A stretch of DNA of 64,000 bases from positions 71,379-135,378 of the forward strand of contig CAWEME010000009.1 of assembly GCA_963810055.1 (NCBI GenBank), written 5' to 3'. The position numbers and the translations under genes were made by a program. Positions within the stretch are counted from its first letter, which is position 1. The number at the start of each line of letters is the position of its first letter. Below are positions 26,501 through 36,511 of the stretch, one piece after another. The notes below the pieces were generated by a model. That model did no database searches. It saw only the letters and a list, made by a program, of their open reading frames with translations, and was not told where the DNA came from. This stretch comes from REEB95 sp963810055 (GTDB lineage: Bacteria; Pseudomonadota; Alphaproteobacteria; ATCC43930; CGMCC-115725).

Positions 26501-27280
26501 CTAGCGATGCTCCCATTTGGCCGGACGCTTGGCGATGAAGGCTTCGAGACCCTCGATCGCGTCGCGGGTCGACATCAGGTCGTCGAGATAAAGGCGCTCG
26601 ACGCGGGCGAGCTTGGCGCGCAGCCGCTCGACCAGATCGACCCGCGAAGCGCGCAGCGCGCGCCGCAGCGCCGCGCCGCTTTTGTCGGCGAGATGCGCGT
26701 TGAACCAGGCGAGCGCCTCGGCTTCCGGATCCTCGGCGATCGCGGAGATGAGACCGAGCGCGTGCGCTTCGCCGGCGGATAGGCTGCGGCCGGAAAGCAG
26801 CAAATCCTCGGCGGCGGCGAAGCCGATGCGCTCGGGCAGCAGGCAAGAGGCCGCCGGCGCGATGACGCCGAGCCTGATCTCGGGCTGGCCGAATTTGGCT
26901 TCGGGCGAAGCGAAGATCGCGGTGCCGGCGCAGGCGAGCTCGAGGCCGCCGCCGAGGCATTGGCCGCGGATTGCGACCAGCACCGGAACCGGGCTTTCGA
27001 CCAGGCGCAGGATCAGCGCGTGGAAGCCCTTCAGCATCGCGGCGCAACGGCCGGGGAGATGCTCCTCGACGCTGGCGCCGAAGCTGAAATTGGGCCCATC
27101 GGCGTCGATCAGCAATGCCAGAAGATCGTCGCGGCCGAGATGCAAGTCGAGCGCCGCGCCGAGGGCCGCGACCATGGCCGCGTCGATGACGTTGGCCTTG
27201 GGCCGCGCCAAGCGCAGCCGCAGCAGCTTGCCGCCTTGCTCCAGCCAGACCCGGAGCGGAGAGGGCAAAGCAGAAGTCAC
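26501..27280 (-). CDS. dch: Cyclohexa-1,5-diene-1-carbonyl-CoA hydratase
   Basis: Crotonase-fold hydratase, 259 residues, that adds water to the dienoyl-CoA product of benzoyl-CoA reductase giving 6-hydroxycyclohex-1-ene-1-carbonyl-CoA. Oxyanion-hole segments FGASVEEHLPG and RGQCLGGGLELACAGTAIFA are intact. The GTG start at 27280 overlaps the oah stop (GTGA). Placement between oah and bcrC, plus length near the known Dch enzymes, supports the call over a generic enoyl-CoA hydratase. Confidence 0.88.
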   Translation of the reverse strand: MTSALPSPLRVWLEQGGKLLRLRLARPKANVIDAAMVAALGAALDLHLGRDDLLALLIDADGPNFSFGASVEEHLPGRCAAMLKGFHALILRLVESPVPVLVAIRGQCLGGGLELACAGTAIFASPEAKFGQPEIRLGVIAPAASCLLPERIGFAAAEDLLLSGRSLSAGEAHALGLISAIAEDPEAEALAWFNAHLADKSGAALRRALRASRVDLVERLRAKLARVERLYLDDLMSTRDAIEGLEAFIAKRPAKWEHR

Positions 27281-28416
27281 TTTGCGCCTCCGGCCTTCGG
27301 GATCAGGCTCTCCGCGAAATCCTCGGTCCAGGGCGCGCCCTTGGCGAGGGATTGCCGCAAGGCGATGAAGTCGATCTCGCGGTGATCCTTGGGTCCTTCG
27401 TTGAAGGCGCGGAACCCCGCCTTGGCTTCCGCCATCATGTTGAGGGCGAGCCAGGAGCGCGAATTCTCCTTGTTGCGGTTCCACACGTCGAGCTTCGGCT
27501 TGCGCAGCTCCTCGAAGCTCTTGGTCAGGCATTCGGGGAAGGTGAGCAAAAGCTTGCCGCAGAGCTGCTCGACCTTCTCGTCGAGCAGCGACAGATCGAC
27601 CTTGCCGCGGGCGAGCAGCTTCTTGCCTTCGGCCAGCGCTTCGCCGGTCTTGGGTTCGCCGTGAACGATGCGGCCGTATTCGTCGCAGTAGCGGTCGGTC
27701 ACGACCAGCGGATTGGGCACGAACTTGCCGTCGACCTTGAGGCCGGGGACGATGTCGTAGAGCAAGCCCAGCCGGTAGGCCTTGTGCGCCGACCAGTGCT
27801 CGCACAGCGTGCCGGATTCCATCGCCCGCTCCATCCCGACCATGACCGGCAGGAAGTCGGTGGCGCCGCCCAGCGCCGCGGAGCCGTGCTTGGGTCCGGC
27901 CTGGCCGAAGCGCGCGAGGTCCTGCGCGACGGTGAAGTCGCAGGCCATGCCGATTTCCTGGCCGCCGCCGATGCGCATGCCGTTGACGCGGCAGACCACC
28001 GGCTTGTCGCAGCCGAGGATCGAGGACACCATGTCGTTGAAGAGACGCATGTACTGCCGGTATTCCTGCGCGTTGCCGGCGTAATACTCGGCGTATTCCT
28101 TGGTGTTGCCGCCGGTGCAGAAGGCGCGGTCGCCGCTGCCGGTGAATACCGTTGCGACGACGTCGCGGGCCGCGCTCGCCGCGCGGAAGGCGAGGATCAC
28201 GCCCTTCACCATTTCCGTGGTGTAGGCGTTGTACTGCTCGGCATTGTCGAGAATGATCCAGGCGTTGTAGAGACCCGGGACCACGGTGCCGTCCGGCGTC
28301 TTCGCCGACCGCTTCTCGAAGCGCAGTCCCGGCACCGAGAATTCGCGCACCAGATTGTGATCCCGCAGAGTCTGCGGCTTGGTCTTGGCGGCGATGGCGA
28401 GGGTGGATTCAACCAT
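27277..28416 (-). CDS. oah: 6-oxocyclohex-1-ene-1-carbonyl-CoA hydrolase
   Basis: Ring-opening hydrolase (Oah/BamA family), 379 residues, converting 6-oxocyclohex-1-ene-1-carbonyl-CoA to 3-hydroxypimelyl-CoA. BamA-type signatures are FTGSGDRAFCTGGNTKEYAE, RVNGMRIGGGQEIGMACDFT and FGQAGPKHGSAALGGATDFL. The protein is about 100 residues longer than ordinary crotonases, as usual for this family. ATG 28416 has AAGGAGC 5 bases upstream. First gene of the operon; its presence shows a Thauera/Magnetospirillum-type rather than a Rhodopseudomonas-type lower pathway. Confidence 0.95.
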   Translation of the reverse strand: MVESTLAIAAKTKPQTLRDHNLVREFSVPGLRFEKRSAKTPDGTVVPGLYNAWIILDNAEQYNAYTTEMVKGVILAFRAASAARDVVATVFTGSGDRAFCTGGNTKEYAEYYAGNAQEYRQYMRLFNDMVSSILGCDKPVVCRVNGMRIGGGQEIGMACDFTVAQDLARFGQAGPKHGSAALGGATDFLPVMVGMERAMESGTLCEHWSAHKAYRLGLLYDIVPGLKVDGKFVPNPLVVTDRYCDEYGRIVHGEPKTGEALAEGKKLLARGKVDLSLLDEKVEQLCGKLLLTFPECLTKSFEELRKPKLDVWNRNKENSRSWLALNMMAEAKAGFRAFNEGPKDHREIDFIALRQSLAKGAPWTEDFAESLIPKAGGAK

Positions 28417-28673
28417 GGGGAGCTCCTTCTCGATCCTGGAAAGTCACGCTTCCCGCGCGGGATTGACGCGGCGTTTCACGGCATGACGATGCACGGCGTC
28501 GAAGACATTATGGATGGCGGCAAGCGGCTGCGGCCCCTTGGCCGCCTCCATTATCCCCCGATCGGCCGGTTCAAGCATCTGCCCTTCCCTCCGGCGCCAG
28601 ACCGGCCCGGGAGGTCGATTCCGGCCCCCCGGCCCGGTGGCGCTAAACCTTGACGCAGGCCCTCCCGGCGTTA

Positions 28674-28697
28674 AAATCGGTATAAGAGTACCGATTT
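28674..28697. promoter_or_regulatory. Inverted-repeat operator AAATCGGTA-N6-TACCGATTT
   Basis: A perfect 9-bp inverted repeat (28674-28682 and 28689-28697) with a 6-base spacer TAAGAG. The same element, with one mismatch, is found at the pad promoter at 42988-43009. Symmetry and length fit a dimeric winged-helix repressor such as a MarR- or GntR-type aromatic-CoA sensor; no such regulator gene is in the window. Confidence 0.7.
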
Positions 28698-28749
28698 ACC
28701 GGAGTAGCCGTCAACGTCCATAACCTGCGCTTTGTTGTCGCGCCTGGTC

Positions 28750-28763
28750 TTGATCTAAATCAA
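28750..28763. promoter_or_regulatory. FNR/AadR-type box
   Basis: TTGATCTAAATCAA, an exact TTGAT-N4-ATCAA consensus. Its centre is 41.5 bases before a position near 28798, and GATACT at 28786-28791 lies exactly where a -10 box of such a class II activated korA promoter should be. The palindrome could also serve oah on the other strand. Confidence 0.82.
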
Positions 28764-28814
28764 CCGTCCGTCACGTTCCGTCGGAGATACTGAAAAAAAG
28801 GAGAAGCCAAAGCC

Positions 28815-30555
28815 GTGACGCCCCAACGCAAGTCTCCGTCGTCGATTTCCATCGCCCTCTCCGGCAGCGGCGGCTCCGGCGTGATGACCGCCGGCGACAT
28901 GCTGCTGGAGGCGGCGGCGCTGGCGGGCTGCTACGGGCTGATGAGCCGCACCAGCGGGCCGCAGATCCGCGGCGGCGAGGCGGCGGCCCTGCTGCGCCTG
29001 GCGCGCGAGCCCATCGAATGCCACGGCGACAGCTTCGACATCCTGATGGCGATCGATTGGGTCAACACCGAGCGCTTCGCCGCCGAAATCCCGCTCGGCG
29101 CGCACAGCCTGATGATCGGCGACCCGGCCCAAGGCTCGGCCCCGGCCGAATTCGCGAATTTAGGGGCGCGTCCACTGGCGCTGCCGATGAAGGATCTGGC
29201 CAAGAAGATTCCACACGGACGGGCCAACATGGTGGCGCTGGGATATATCGCCAGCCTGATCGGCCTGCCGGCGGCCGCGTTGGCCGAAGCGATCCGCCGC
29301 AGCCTGGGCGCCAACAGCGACGCCGTCACGGCGAGCCTCGCCGCGGCGGAAGCGGGCAGCGCCGCCGCGCAAGGCGTCGAATGTCCCTTCAGGCTGGCGC
29401 CGGGCGGGACCGAGCGCGACAAGCGCTGGCTCATCACGGGCAACGAGGCGGCGGGCTTTGGCGCGCTCAAGGGCGGCGTGCGTTTCGTCGCCGCTTATCC
29501 GATCACGCCCGCGACCGAAATATTGGAATGGATGGCGCCGGCGCTGACGGAGGTCGGCGGCGTGCTGGTTCAGGCCGAGGACGAGCTCGCCTCGATCAAC
29601 ATGGCGATCGGCGCCTCCTATGGCGGCACGCCCGCGCTGACCGCGACCTCGGGCCCGGGCCTGTCGCTGATGGTCGAATCCCTGGGCCTGGCGATCTCCG
29701 CCGAGGTGCCGATCGTGGTGGTCGACGTCATGCGCAGCGGCCCTTCGACCGGCATCCCGACCAAATCGGAACAGAGCGATCTCAACATCGCGCTCTACGG
29801 GCCGCACGGCGATACGCCCCACGTCGTGGTCGCGCCCAATTCGGTGGCCGATTGCCTGATGACGACGCAATGGGCCGTCCATCTCGCCGAGGCGATGCAG
29901 GTGCCGGCGCTGGTGCTCTCCGATCAATCCTTCGGGCAGACGCGCATGGTCATCGACCGGCCGGCCGATGTCGCCTTCGCCGGCCAGCGCAAGACCGCCA
30001 ACGGCGAGGCGCAACCCTATCGCCGCTACGCCTTGACCGAATCCGGAATCTCGCCGATGGCGATCCCCGGCACGCCGGGTCTGATGCACACCGCCGACGG
30101 CCTCGAGCACAGCGAGCGCGGCACGCCGTCGAGCCAGGCCAAGGATCACCTGGCGCAGCTCGACAAAAGGAAGCGCAAGCTCGATACCGCCGATTACGGC
30201 CGGCATTGGGCCGAGGTCGAAGGCGACGGCGAGGGCGACGTCGCCATCATCACCTGGGGTTCCTGCACGGCGCCGGCGCGCGAGGCCTTGGCGTTGGCCC
30301 GCGCCGACGGCGTCCGCGCCAAGCTCATCTCGCTGCGTCTGCTGTCCCCGGCGCAGCCGGGGCGCCTCGACGAGCTGCTCGAAGGGCGTGAAGCGCGTGC
30401 TGGTCGTCGAGCAGACCCACAGCGGCCAATTCCACCGCTATCTGCGCGCGGAGTATTCGCTCCCCGGCGAGGTGCGGGCGCTCTACCGGCCCGGGCCGTT
30501 GCCGCTGCGTCCGTCGGAGATTCACCGCCAACTCGTCCAATGGAGCAGCCCATGA
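28815..30555 (+). CDS. korA: 2-oxoglutarate:ferredoxin oxidoreductase, fused gamma-alpha subunit, one frame break
   Basis: About 579 residues after repair. The N-terminal gamma domain (residues 1-190) has SGSGGSGVMTAGDML and RTSGPQIRGGEAAALL; the alpha (pyrimidine-binding) domain follows with AAYPITPATEILEWM and QAEDELASINMAIGASYGG. At about 30385 an extra G breaks the frame; repaired, it ends VKRVLVVEQTHSGQFHRYLR and stops at 30555, overlapping korB by ATGA. In Thauera this enzyme oxidises 2-oxoglutarate to reduce the ferredoxin used by benzoyl-CoA reductase; divergence from the bcr operon supports that role. GTG 28815 has GGAG upstream. A related 2-oxoacid substrate such as phenylglyoxylate cannot be excluded. 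Confidence 0.86.
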
Positions 30556-31385
30556 GCGTGTCCGCCGAAACTCTGCCCGCCGCCAAGGATTTCAAATCGG
30601 ACGCCAAGCCGGTCTGGTGCCCGGGCTGCGGCGATTATTCGGTCCTGACCTCGCTCACCCGCGCCTTCGCCCAGCTCGCCGTCCGGCCGGAAAACGTCGC
30701 GGTGGTTTCCGGGATCGGCTGCTCGTCGCGGATTCCGGCCTATACGAATTGCTACGGCTTTCACGGGGTCCACGGCCGGGCGCTGGCGGTCGCGACCGGC
30801 CTCAAGGTCGCGCGTCCGGATCTGACCGTGGTCGCCGCCGGCGGCGACGGCGACGGCTATTCGATCGGCGGCAATCATTTTCTCCATGCCTGCCGCCGCA
30901 ACGTCGATCTCACCTACATCGTGATGGACAATCACGTCTACGGCATGACCAAGGGCCAAGCCTCGCCCACGACCGAGCCCGATTGGGACAACGCGCTGGC
31001 GCCCGGCGGGACGGGCGTGCGGCCCTTCAATCCGCTGGTCATCGCGCTGGCCTCGGGGGCCAATTTCGTCGCGCGCGCCTTTTCCGGCGACGTGGTCGGC
31101 ACCGCCGACATCATCGCCAAGGCGATCTCAAGCCCGGGATTCTCCTTCGTCGAGGTTCTGAGCCCGTGCATCACCTTCCGGCCTGAACAACGCGGCTGGA
31201 AGGAATCGGTCCGGCCGGCTCCGGTCGTGACCACCGACGATCCCGGGCGCGCGGCGCGGCGGTTCATGACCGATGACGGCTTCAACATCGGCGTGCTCTA
31301 CCACGGCAACCGCAAGCCTTATCAGCCGCCGATCGGACAGAAGCGCAAGACGCTCTCCGAAATCGAACGGGAGTTCGCGTTATGA
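30552..31385 (+). CDS. korB: 2-oxoglutarate:ferredoxin oxidoreductase, beta subunit
   Basis: TPP- and [4Fe-4S]-binding subunit, 277 residues. CPGCGDYSVL and SGIGCSSRI supply cluster cysteines; GGDGDGYSIGGNH and MDNHVYGMTKGQ form the thiamine-diphosphate/Mg2+ site; SPCITF near the end supplies a further cysteine. The start ATG 30552 overlaps the korA stop. Together with KorA it makes a complete two-subunit enzyme, with the small ferredoxin encoded at 21570 as likely acceptor. Confidence 0.92.
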   Translation: MSVSAETLPAAKDFKSDAKPVWCPGCGDYSVLTSLTRAFAQLAVRPENVAVVSGIGCSSRIPAYTNCYGFHGVHGRALAVATGLKVARPDLTVVAAGGDGDGYSIGGNHFLHACRRNVDLTYIVMDNHVYGMTKGQASPTTEPDWDNALAPGGTGVRPFNPLVIALASGANFVARAFSGDVVGTADIIAKAISSPGFSFVEVLSPCITFRPEQRGWKESVRPAPVVTTDDPGRAARRFMTDDGFNIGVLYHGNRKPYQPPIGQKRKTLSEIEREFAL

Positions 31386-31936
31386 GCGCCGCCCGCCCGG
31401 GAGGCGGAAAGCAGCCGCCGGCGGCGCCGGAAGTCGGCACGCTCGCGGACCTGTTGTCGCGCGCCCATGCGATGGAGGTCGAGGCGGCCGAGCGTTACGA
31501 CGAATTCGCCGCCCAGATGGAGCTTCACAGCAACCGCGAGGTTGCGGCGCTGTTCCGCAAGCTGGCCGGCATCGAGCGCAAGCACGCCGACAGTCTCGCT
31601 TCCGATTTGCGCGCGCGCGGGCTCCCGGTCGCGGGCGCCGCGCCCCTCGGGGCGCCGGGCAAGGAAGGGTTGGAGACCGACAGCGGCGAATCGCTGCACT
31701 ATCTCATGACGCCTTATCACGCCCTCGACCTCGCGTTGCAGAACGAGCGGCGGGCGGTGGCGTTCTTCACCGCGCTGGTCCAGGGCGGCGTACCCGCGGA
31801 GCTGCGCGGGCTGGCCAAGGAGTTCGCGCGCGAGGAAACCGAGCATGTCGAGCTTTTGATCCAATGGCTGGCCCGCACGCCCAAGCCGGAGAAGGATTGG
31901 GCCTACGATCCCGACGAACCCCGCATGCCGGAGTGA
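31382..31936 (+). CDS. Ferritin-like/rubrerythrin-type di-iron protein
   Basis: A 184-residue four-helix protein. Pairs of acidic residues and histidines in MEVEAAERYDEFAAQMELH, GIERKHADSL, LQNERRAVAFF and REETEHVELLIQWL form the two E-x-x-H type half-sites of a ferritin-like di-iron centre. There is no rubredoxin domain. Its ATG overlaps the korB stop, so it is made together with an oxygen-sensitive enzyme; peroxide or O2 removal is a reasonable guess. The C-terminal PEKDWAYDPDEPRMPE tail has no motif. Confidence 0.78.
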   Translation: MSAARPGGGKQPPAAPEVGTLADLLSRAHAMEVEAAERYDEFAAQMELHSNREVAALFRKLAGIERKHADSLASDLRARGLPVAGAAPLGAPGKEGLETDSGESLHYLMTPYHALDLALQNERRAVAFFTALVQGGVPAELRGLAKEFAREETEHVELLIQWLARTPKPEKDWAYDPDEPRMPE

Positions 31937-31955
31937 CGGGCGGTTTCGCCGAGCC

Positions 31956-32643
<688 letters not shown>

Positions 32644-32657
<14 letters not shown>

Positions 32658-33432
32658 GCGCCGCCTCTTTCGAGCCGTGCCGGCCAAGATAGGCCTCGAT
32701 CACTTCGGGATTGCGCCGCACCTCGTCCGCGACGCCTTCGGCGAGCTTCCGGCCGCTGTCCAGCACCAGAATCCGGTCGGAGATCCGCATCACGAAGCGC
32801 ATGTTGTGCTCGACCAGCACGACGGTGATGCCCCAACCGGCGATCTCGCGCACCAGGGCCTCCACCGCCCCGGTCTCGACCGGGTTGCAGCCCGCGGCGG
32901 GCTCGTCGAGCAGCAGGATGCGCGGCTCGAGCGCCAGGGCGCGCGCGATTTCCAGGCGGCGAAGCCCGCCGTAAGGCAAGGACCCCGCCGGACGGTCCGC
33001 CCGGTCGGCGAGCCCGACGAATTGGAGCAGCTCCAGCGCCTTTGCCCGCGTGGCGCGATTCTGGCGTCCGACCGAGGGGAACCGCAGCAACGCCTTGGTC
33101 AAGTCCCGCGCCTCCCGGATATGGCGGCCGACCATCACGTTCTCGACCACGCTCATATGCATGAAGATCTGCAGATTTTGGAACGTGCGCGCCAAACCCT
33201 TGGCGGCGATGACATGCGGCGCGAGCCCGGTCACGTCCTCGCCGGCGAGCAGGACCCGGCCGCTGCTGGGGCGGTAGATGCCGGACATGATGTTGAACAG
33301 CGTGGTCTTGCCGGCGCCGTTCGGCCCGATGATCGAGAAGATCTTGCCGGATTCGACCGCGAAGCTGACGTCGTCGACCGCGACGATGCCGTCGAAGGCG
33401 AGGCCGACATTCTCGGCCGCGAGCGCCTTCAC
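32644..33432 (-). CDS. livG: ABC importer ATPase LivG type (second system)
   Basis: A 262-residue ATPase. Walker A GPNGAGKTTLFN, a LivG-type ARTFQNLQIF Q-loop region, Walker B LLLDEPAAGCNP and H-loop LVEHNMRFVM. The signature here is SLPYGGLRRLEIARALA: glycine-leucine replaces the more usual GQ/EQ after the glycine, the form seen in many LivG proteins. The GTG start at 33432 overlaps the livM stop (GTGA). Confidence 0.9.
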
Positions 33433-34373
33433 GAGAACCTCCGCGCCAGCATGCGCTGGATGCCCGGAACGATGCCGAGCCGCAGGAAAATCATCGCCAG
33501 CATGATGATGAGGCCGAGCAAGGCCTGCTCGTATTCCATGAACACCGTGAGCAGCTGGGGCAGCGTGACCAGCAGCGCCGCGCCGACGACGCTCCCCAAC
33601 ACCGAGCCCATGCCGCCGAGCACGACCATCGCGACGAGTTCGATCGAATGCAGGAAGCCGGCCAAGTCGGGGGTGATGAAGCCGTCGAACAGCGCGAGCT
33701 CCGATCCCGCGATCGAGGCGTAGACCGCGGCCAGAACGAAGGCCCAGAGCTTGTGCCGCGCGACGTCGACGCCGCAGAGCGATGTGGCGATTTCGCTGTC
33801 GTGGAGCGCGCGCAACGCCCGTCCGGCGGAGCTGTCCTCGAGATTGAGCGCGAGCCAGGCGCCGATAACCAGCACCACGCCCGAAATCCAATACCAGGCG
33901 GCCGGCCCGGTAATGCGGATATCCGCGAATGCCAGACGCGCCACCGCGATCCCGTCGGGTCCGCCGGTCCATCCCGATTCGCTGGTCAGCACCAGCGCGA
34001 TCAGCACGCCGAAGCCCAGGGTTCCGATCGCGAGATAGTGCCCCTTGAGCCGCAACATGGGCCGGCCGACCAGCCAGGCGACGGCGCCCGATAGGGCCGC
34101 GCCGAGAAAGATGCAGAGCCAGGAGGCGAGGCCGAAGCGCGCGGGACCGATCGCGACCGCATAGGCGCCGATGCCGAAAAATCCGGCATGGCCCAGGCTG
34201 ACCTGGCCGGCATAGCCCATGAGAATATTGAGTCCGATCGCCGCCAGGGCCGAGATCCAAACCAGGGCGGCGACGCGATAGTAATAGCCGGACGAGAAAA
34301 CCAGCGGCAGCGATGCCACCAGCGCGACGAGGATGAGCAGCGTCATCCAGCGGTTCGAGAAAATCCCGCGCAC
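33429..34373 (-). CDS. livM: ABC importer permease LivM type (second system)
   Basis: A 314-residue permease with the LivM motif GYAGQVSLGHAGFFGIGAYA and coupling loop ALHDSEIATSLCGVDVARHK. The start is GTG at 34373, one base after the livH stop codon; no upstream alternative is possible because of that stop. No frame break is seen here, in contrast to LivH of the first importer. Confidence 0.88.
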   Translation of the reverse strand: MRGIFSNRWMTLLILVALVASLPLVFSSGYYYRVAALVWISALAAIGLNILMGYAGQVSLGHAGFFGIGAYAVAIGPARFGLASWLCIFLGAALSGAVAWLVGRPMLRLKGHYLAIGTLGFGVLIALVLTSESGWTGGPDGIAVARLAFADIRITGPAAWYWISGVVLVIGAWLALNLEDSSAGRALRALHDSEIATSLCGVDVARHKLWAFVLAAVYASIAGSELALFDGFITPDLAGFLHSIELVAMVVLGGMGSVLGSVVGAALLVTLPQLLTVFMEYEQALLGLIIMLAMIFLRLGIVPGIQRMLARRFS

Positions 34374-34374
34374 G

Positions 34375-35247
34375 CTAGACCCGCTCCACGCTGCGCCTGC
34401 CGAGCAGGCCGCGCGGCGATATGAACAGGACGATCAGGATCACGATGAAGGCGATGCCGTCCTTGTAGGTGGAACTGATATAGCCGGCGCCGAAGGCTTC
34501 CATCAGGCCGAGCAACAGCCCGCCCAAAACTGCTCCCAGCGGATTGCCCATGCCGCCGAGCATGCCGCCGGCGAACCCCTTGAGCGCGAGCAACGTGCCA
34601 ATGTTGTAGTTCGTCAGCGTGATCGGCGTGACCAGGATGCCGGCGACGGCGCCGATCGCGGCGGAAATGCCGAAGGAAAGCGTCACGATCAGCTTGGTGT
34701 CGATGCCGACGAGATGCGCGGCGAGGCGGTTGGCCGCCGTCGCCAGCACCGCCTTGCCGAGGATCGTGCGCTCGAGAAAAACGTACAGCATGACGACGAT
34801 CGCCGCCGTGCCGCCCATCACCCAGAAGCTCTGGGGCAGGATCGTCGCGCCCAGCACCGTGAAGGGCTCGTCGCCGGAAAAGGCGGGCAGTTTGTGAAAC
34901 TGCTTGTCGAAGACGATCTGGGCGACGCCCCGGATCAGAATCGAAGCGCCGATGGTGATGATGATGAGCGCGACCGGCGAGGCGTCGCGCGCCGGTTCGA
35001 TGGCGAGCCGATGAAGCGCCACGCCGACGGCGACGGCGACCGCAATGGCGATGAGCGCCGCCAGCGGCAAGGGAACGCCGGCCGCCAGCATCACGACCGT
35101 CACCATGCCGCCCAGCATGACGAACTCGCCCTGGGCGAAATTCACCACATCCGAGGCGTTGTAGATGAGGGTGAAGCCCAGCGCCACCAGCGCATAGACG
35201 GCCCCGACCGTCAGGCCCGAAAATGCGAATTGCAGGAACGCCGCCAT
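34375..35247 (-). CDS. livH: ABC importer permease LivH type (second system)
   Basis: A 290-residue permease with the LivH signature IYNASDVVNFAQGEFVMLGG and GFAGGMLGGMGNPLGAVLGG before the last helices. ATG 35247 is preferred to an in-frame TTG six codons upstream. A 93-base gap with a GC hairpin separates it from the binding-protein gene. Confidence 0.88.
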   Translation of the reverse strand: MAAFLQFAFSGLTVGAVYALVALGFTLIYNASDVVNFAQGEFVMLGGMVTVVMLAAGVPLPLAALIAIAVAVAVGVALHRLAIEPARDASPVALIIITIGASILIRGVAQIVFDKQFHKLPAFSGDEPFTVLGATILPQSFWVMGGTAAIVVMLYVFLERTILGKAVLATAANRLAAHLVGIDTKLIVTLSFGISAAIGAVAGILVTPITLTNYNIGTLLALKGFAGGMLGGMGNPLGAVLGGLLLGLMEAFGAGYISSTYKDGIAFIVILIVLFISPRGLLGRRSVERV

Positions 35248-35271
35248 GGTCACGAGTCCGTCCAAATACGC

Positions 35272-35284
35272 GGGGCCGCGCCCC
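35272..35284. other. Hairpin between binding-protein and permease genes
   Basis: GGGGC, loop CCG-type (3 bases), GCCCC. A small GC stem in the gap between the binding-protein gene and livH. Such stems often raise expression of the binding protein relative to the membrane parts; here the stem is short and there is no T-run. Confidence 0.3.
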
Positions 35285-35340
35285 CCGCCCGAGGAGGGCG
35301 CGCCTCGCCAGTCTCGCCGATCAGATCGGCCGAGTCGTAC

Positions 35341-36511
35341 TCAGTTCGTCGCCGCCACCAAGGTCCAGTCGCCGTTCTTGATTTCCAGCATCCGGAACGC
35401 CGCGAGGCTGAGACCGAGATGGTCGGTCGGCGACATGTTCACGATCCCGCCCGTGCCGATGAAATGCGAGGTCTTCTCGATCTCATCCCGGATCTTCTTG
35501 GGATCGGCGCTGCCGCCGCGCCGGATGGCCGCAACGACGATGTTGAGGCCGTCATAGGCGTGACCGCCGAAGGTGGAAACCGGCTCGCCGGTCGCCTTTT
35601 CGTAAGTCGTCTTGTAGGCGACCACCACCTTCTTCTGCGGATCGTTGTCCGGAAGCTGGTTGGCGACGAGCAACGCCGCCGCCGGCAGCCGCACGCCCTC
35701 GGCGGCAGGCCCCGCCAGGTCGATATAGCTCTTGGAGGCGACGCCGTGACTTTCATAGAGCGGCACGGAGATGCCGAGCTGCCGGTAGTTGCGCGTGACG
35801 ATGGCCGGTCCCTGCCCGAAGCCGGGATTGATCACCGCCTGGATCCCCGCCGTGTTCTTGATGTTCGTCAACTGCGGAGTCATGTCGCTGTCCTGCGCGC
35901 CGTAGCTTTCGTCTACGAGCACGGTGATGCCGTAGTTTCCGACCACCTTGAGGCACTGGTCGTGCATCGACTTGCCGAACGCATCGGTGCCCGCGATCAT
36001 GCCGATCTTGGTGATTCCGCGGCTCTTCATGTCCTGGAAGATCTTCTCGCACGCCATCCGGTCGGTATGCGGCGTCTTGAAGATGTATTTCTGCACCGGA
36101 TCGATGATCTCGATCGCGCCGGCCAGCGAGACGAACGGAATCTGCGCGTCCTCGAAGATGGGCATCATGGCGAGCGTCGTCCCCGTGGTCGTGCCGCCGA
36201 CCATGACGGCCACCTTGTCCTGCTCGACGAGACGGGTGGCGTTGGTGCGCGCCTTATTGGGATCTCCGCCATCGTCATAGACGATGAGCTGGATTTTCCT
36301 TCCCAGCACGCCGCCCGAGGCGTTGATCTTGTCGACATAGAGGTGGAGCGTCTTTTCCTCGGGCGCGCCCAGGAACGACGCCGGACCGGTGACCGACAGG
36401 CTGGAGCCGATCTTGATGGTTTGGGCGAGCGCGTTGGAACCAATCAGACGCCAATACGAAGCAAGCGGTGACCGAAAGCAGAAACAACAGCGTGCGATAA
36501 AGCTTAGTCAT
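35341..36511 (-). CDS. Periplasmic arylacetate-binding protein (Liv type), one frame break
   Basis: About 389 residues after repair. ATG 36511, with AGGAGGA upstream, gives a Sec signal peptide (LYRTLLFLLSVTACFVLA); a +1 break near 36445 separates it from ALAQTIKIGSSLSVTG and the rest of a type I binding-protein fold (SLAGAIEIIDPVQKYIFKTP, GHAYDGLNIVVAAIRRGG). The start overlaps the ridA stop (ATGA). Ligand inferred from position after phenylacetate-CoA ligase. Confidence 0.8.

Larger units (their letters stand above)
28417..28814. promoter_or_regulatory. Divergent control region between oah-bcr and korAB
   Basis: A 398-base gene-free region. About 250 bases next to oah are GC-rich with nothing I can name. 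The part near korA holds an inverted repeat at 28674-28697, an FNR-type box at 28750-28763 and a GATACT -10 box at 28786-28791. It should control both the ring-reduction operon and its electron supply. Confidence 0.7.

Noticed and set aside
28815..31385. One fused KorA-KorB protein of 856 residues
   Set aside because: The continuous frame comes from the +1 break near 30385; after repair korA ends at 30555 and korB starts at 30552 with a normal ATGA overlap.
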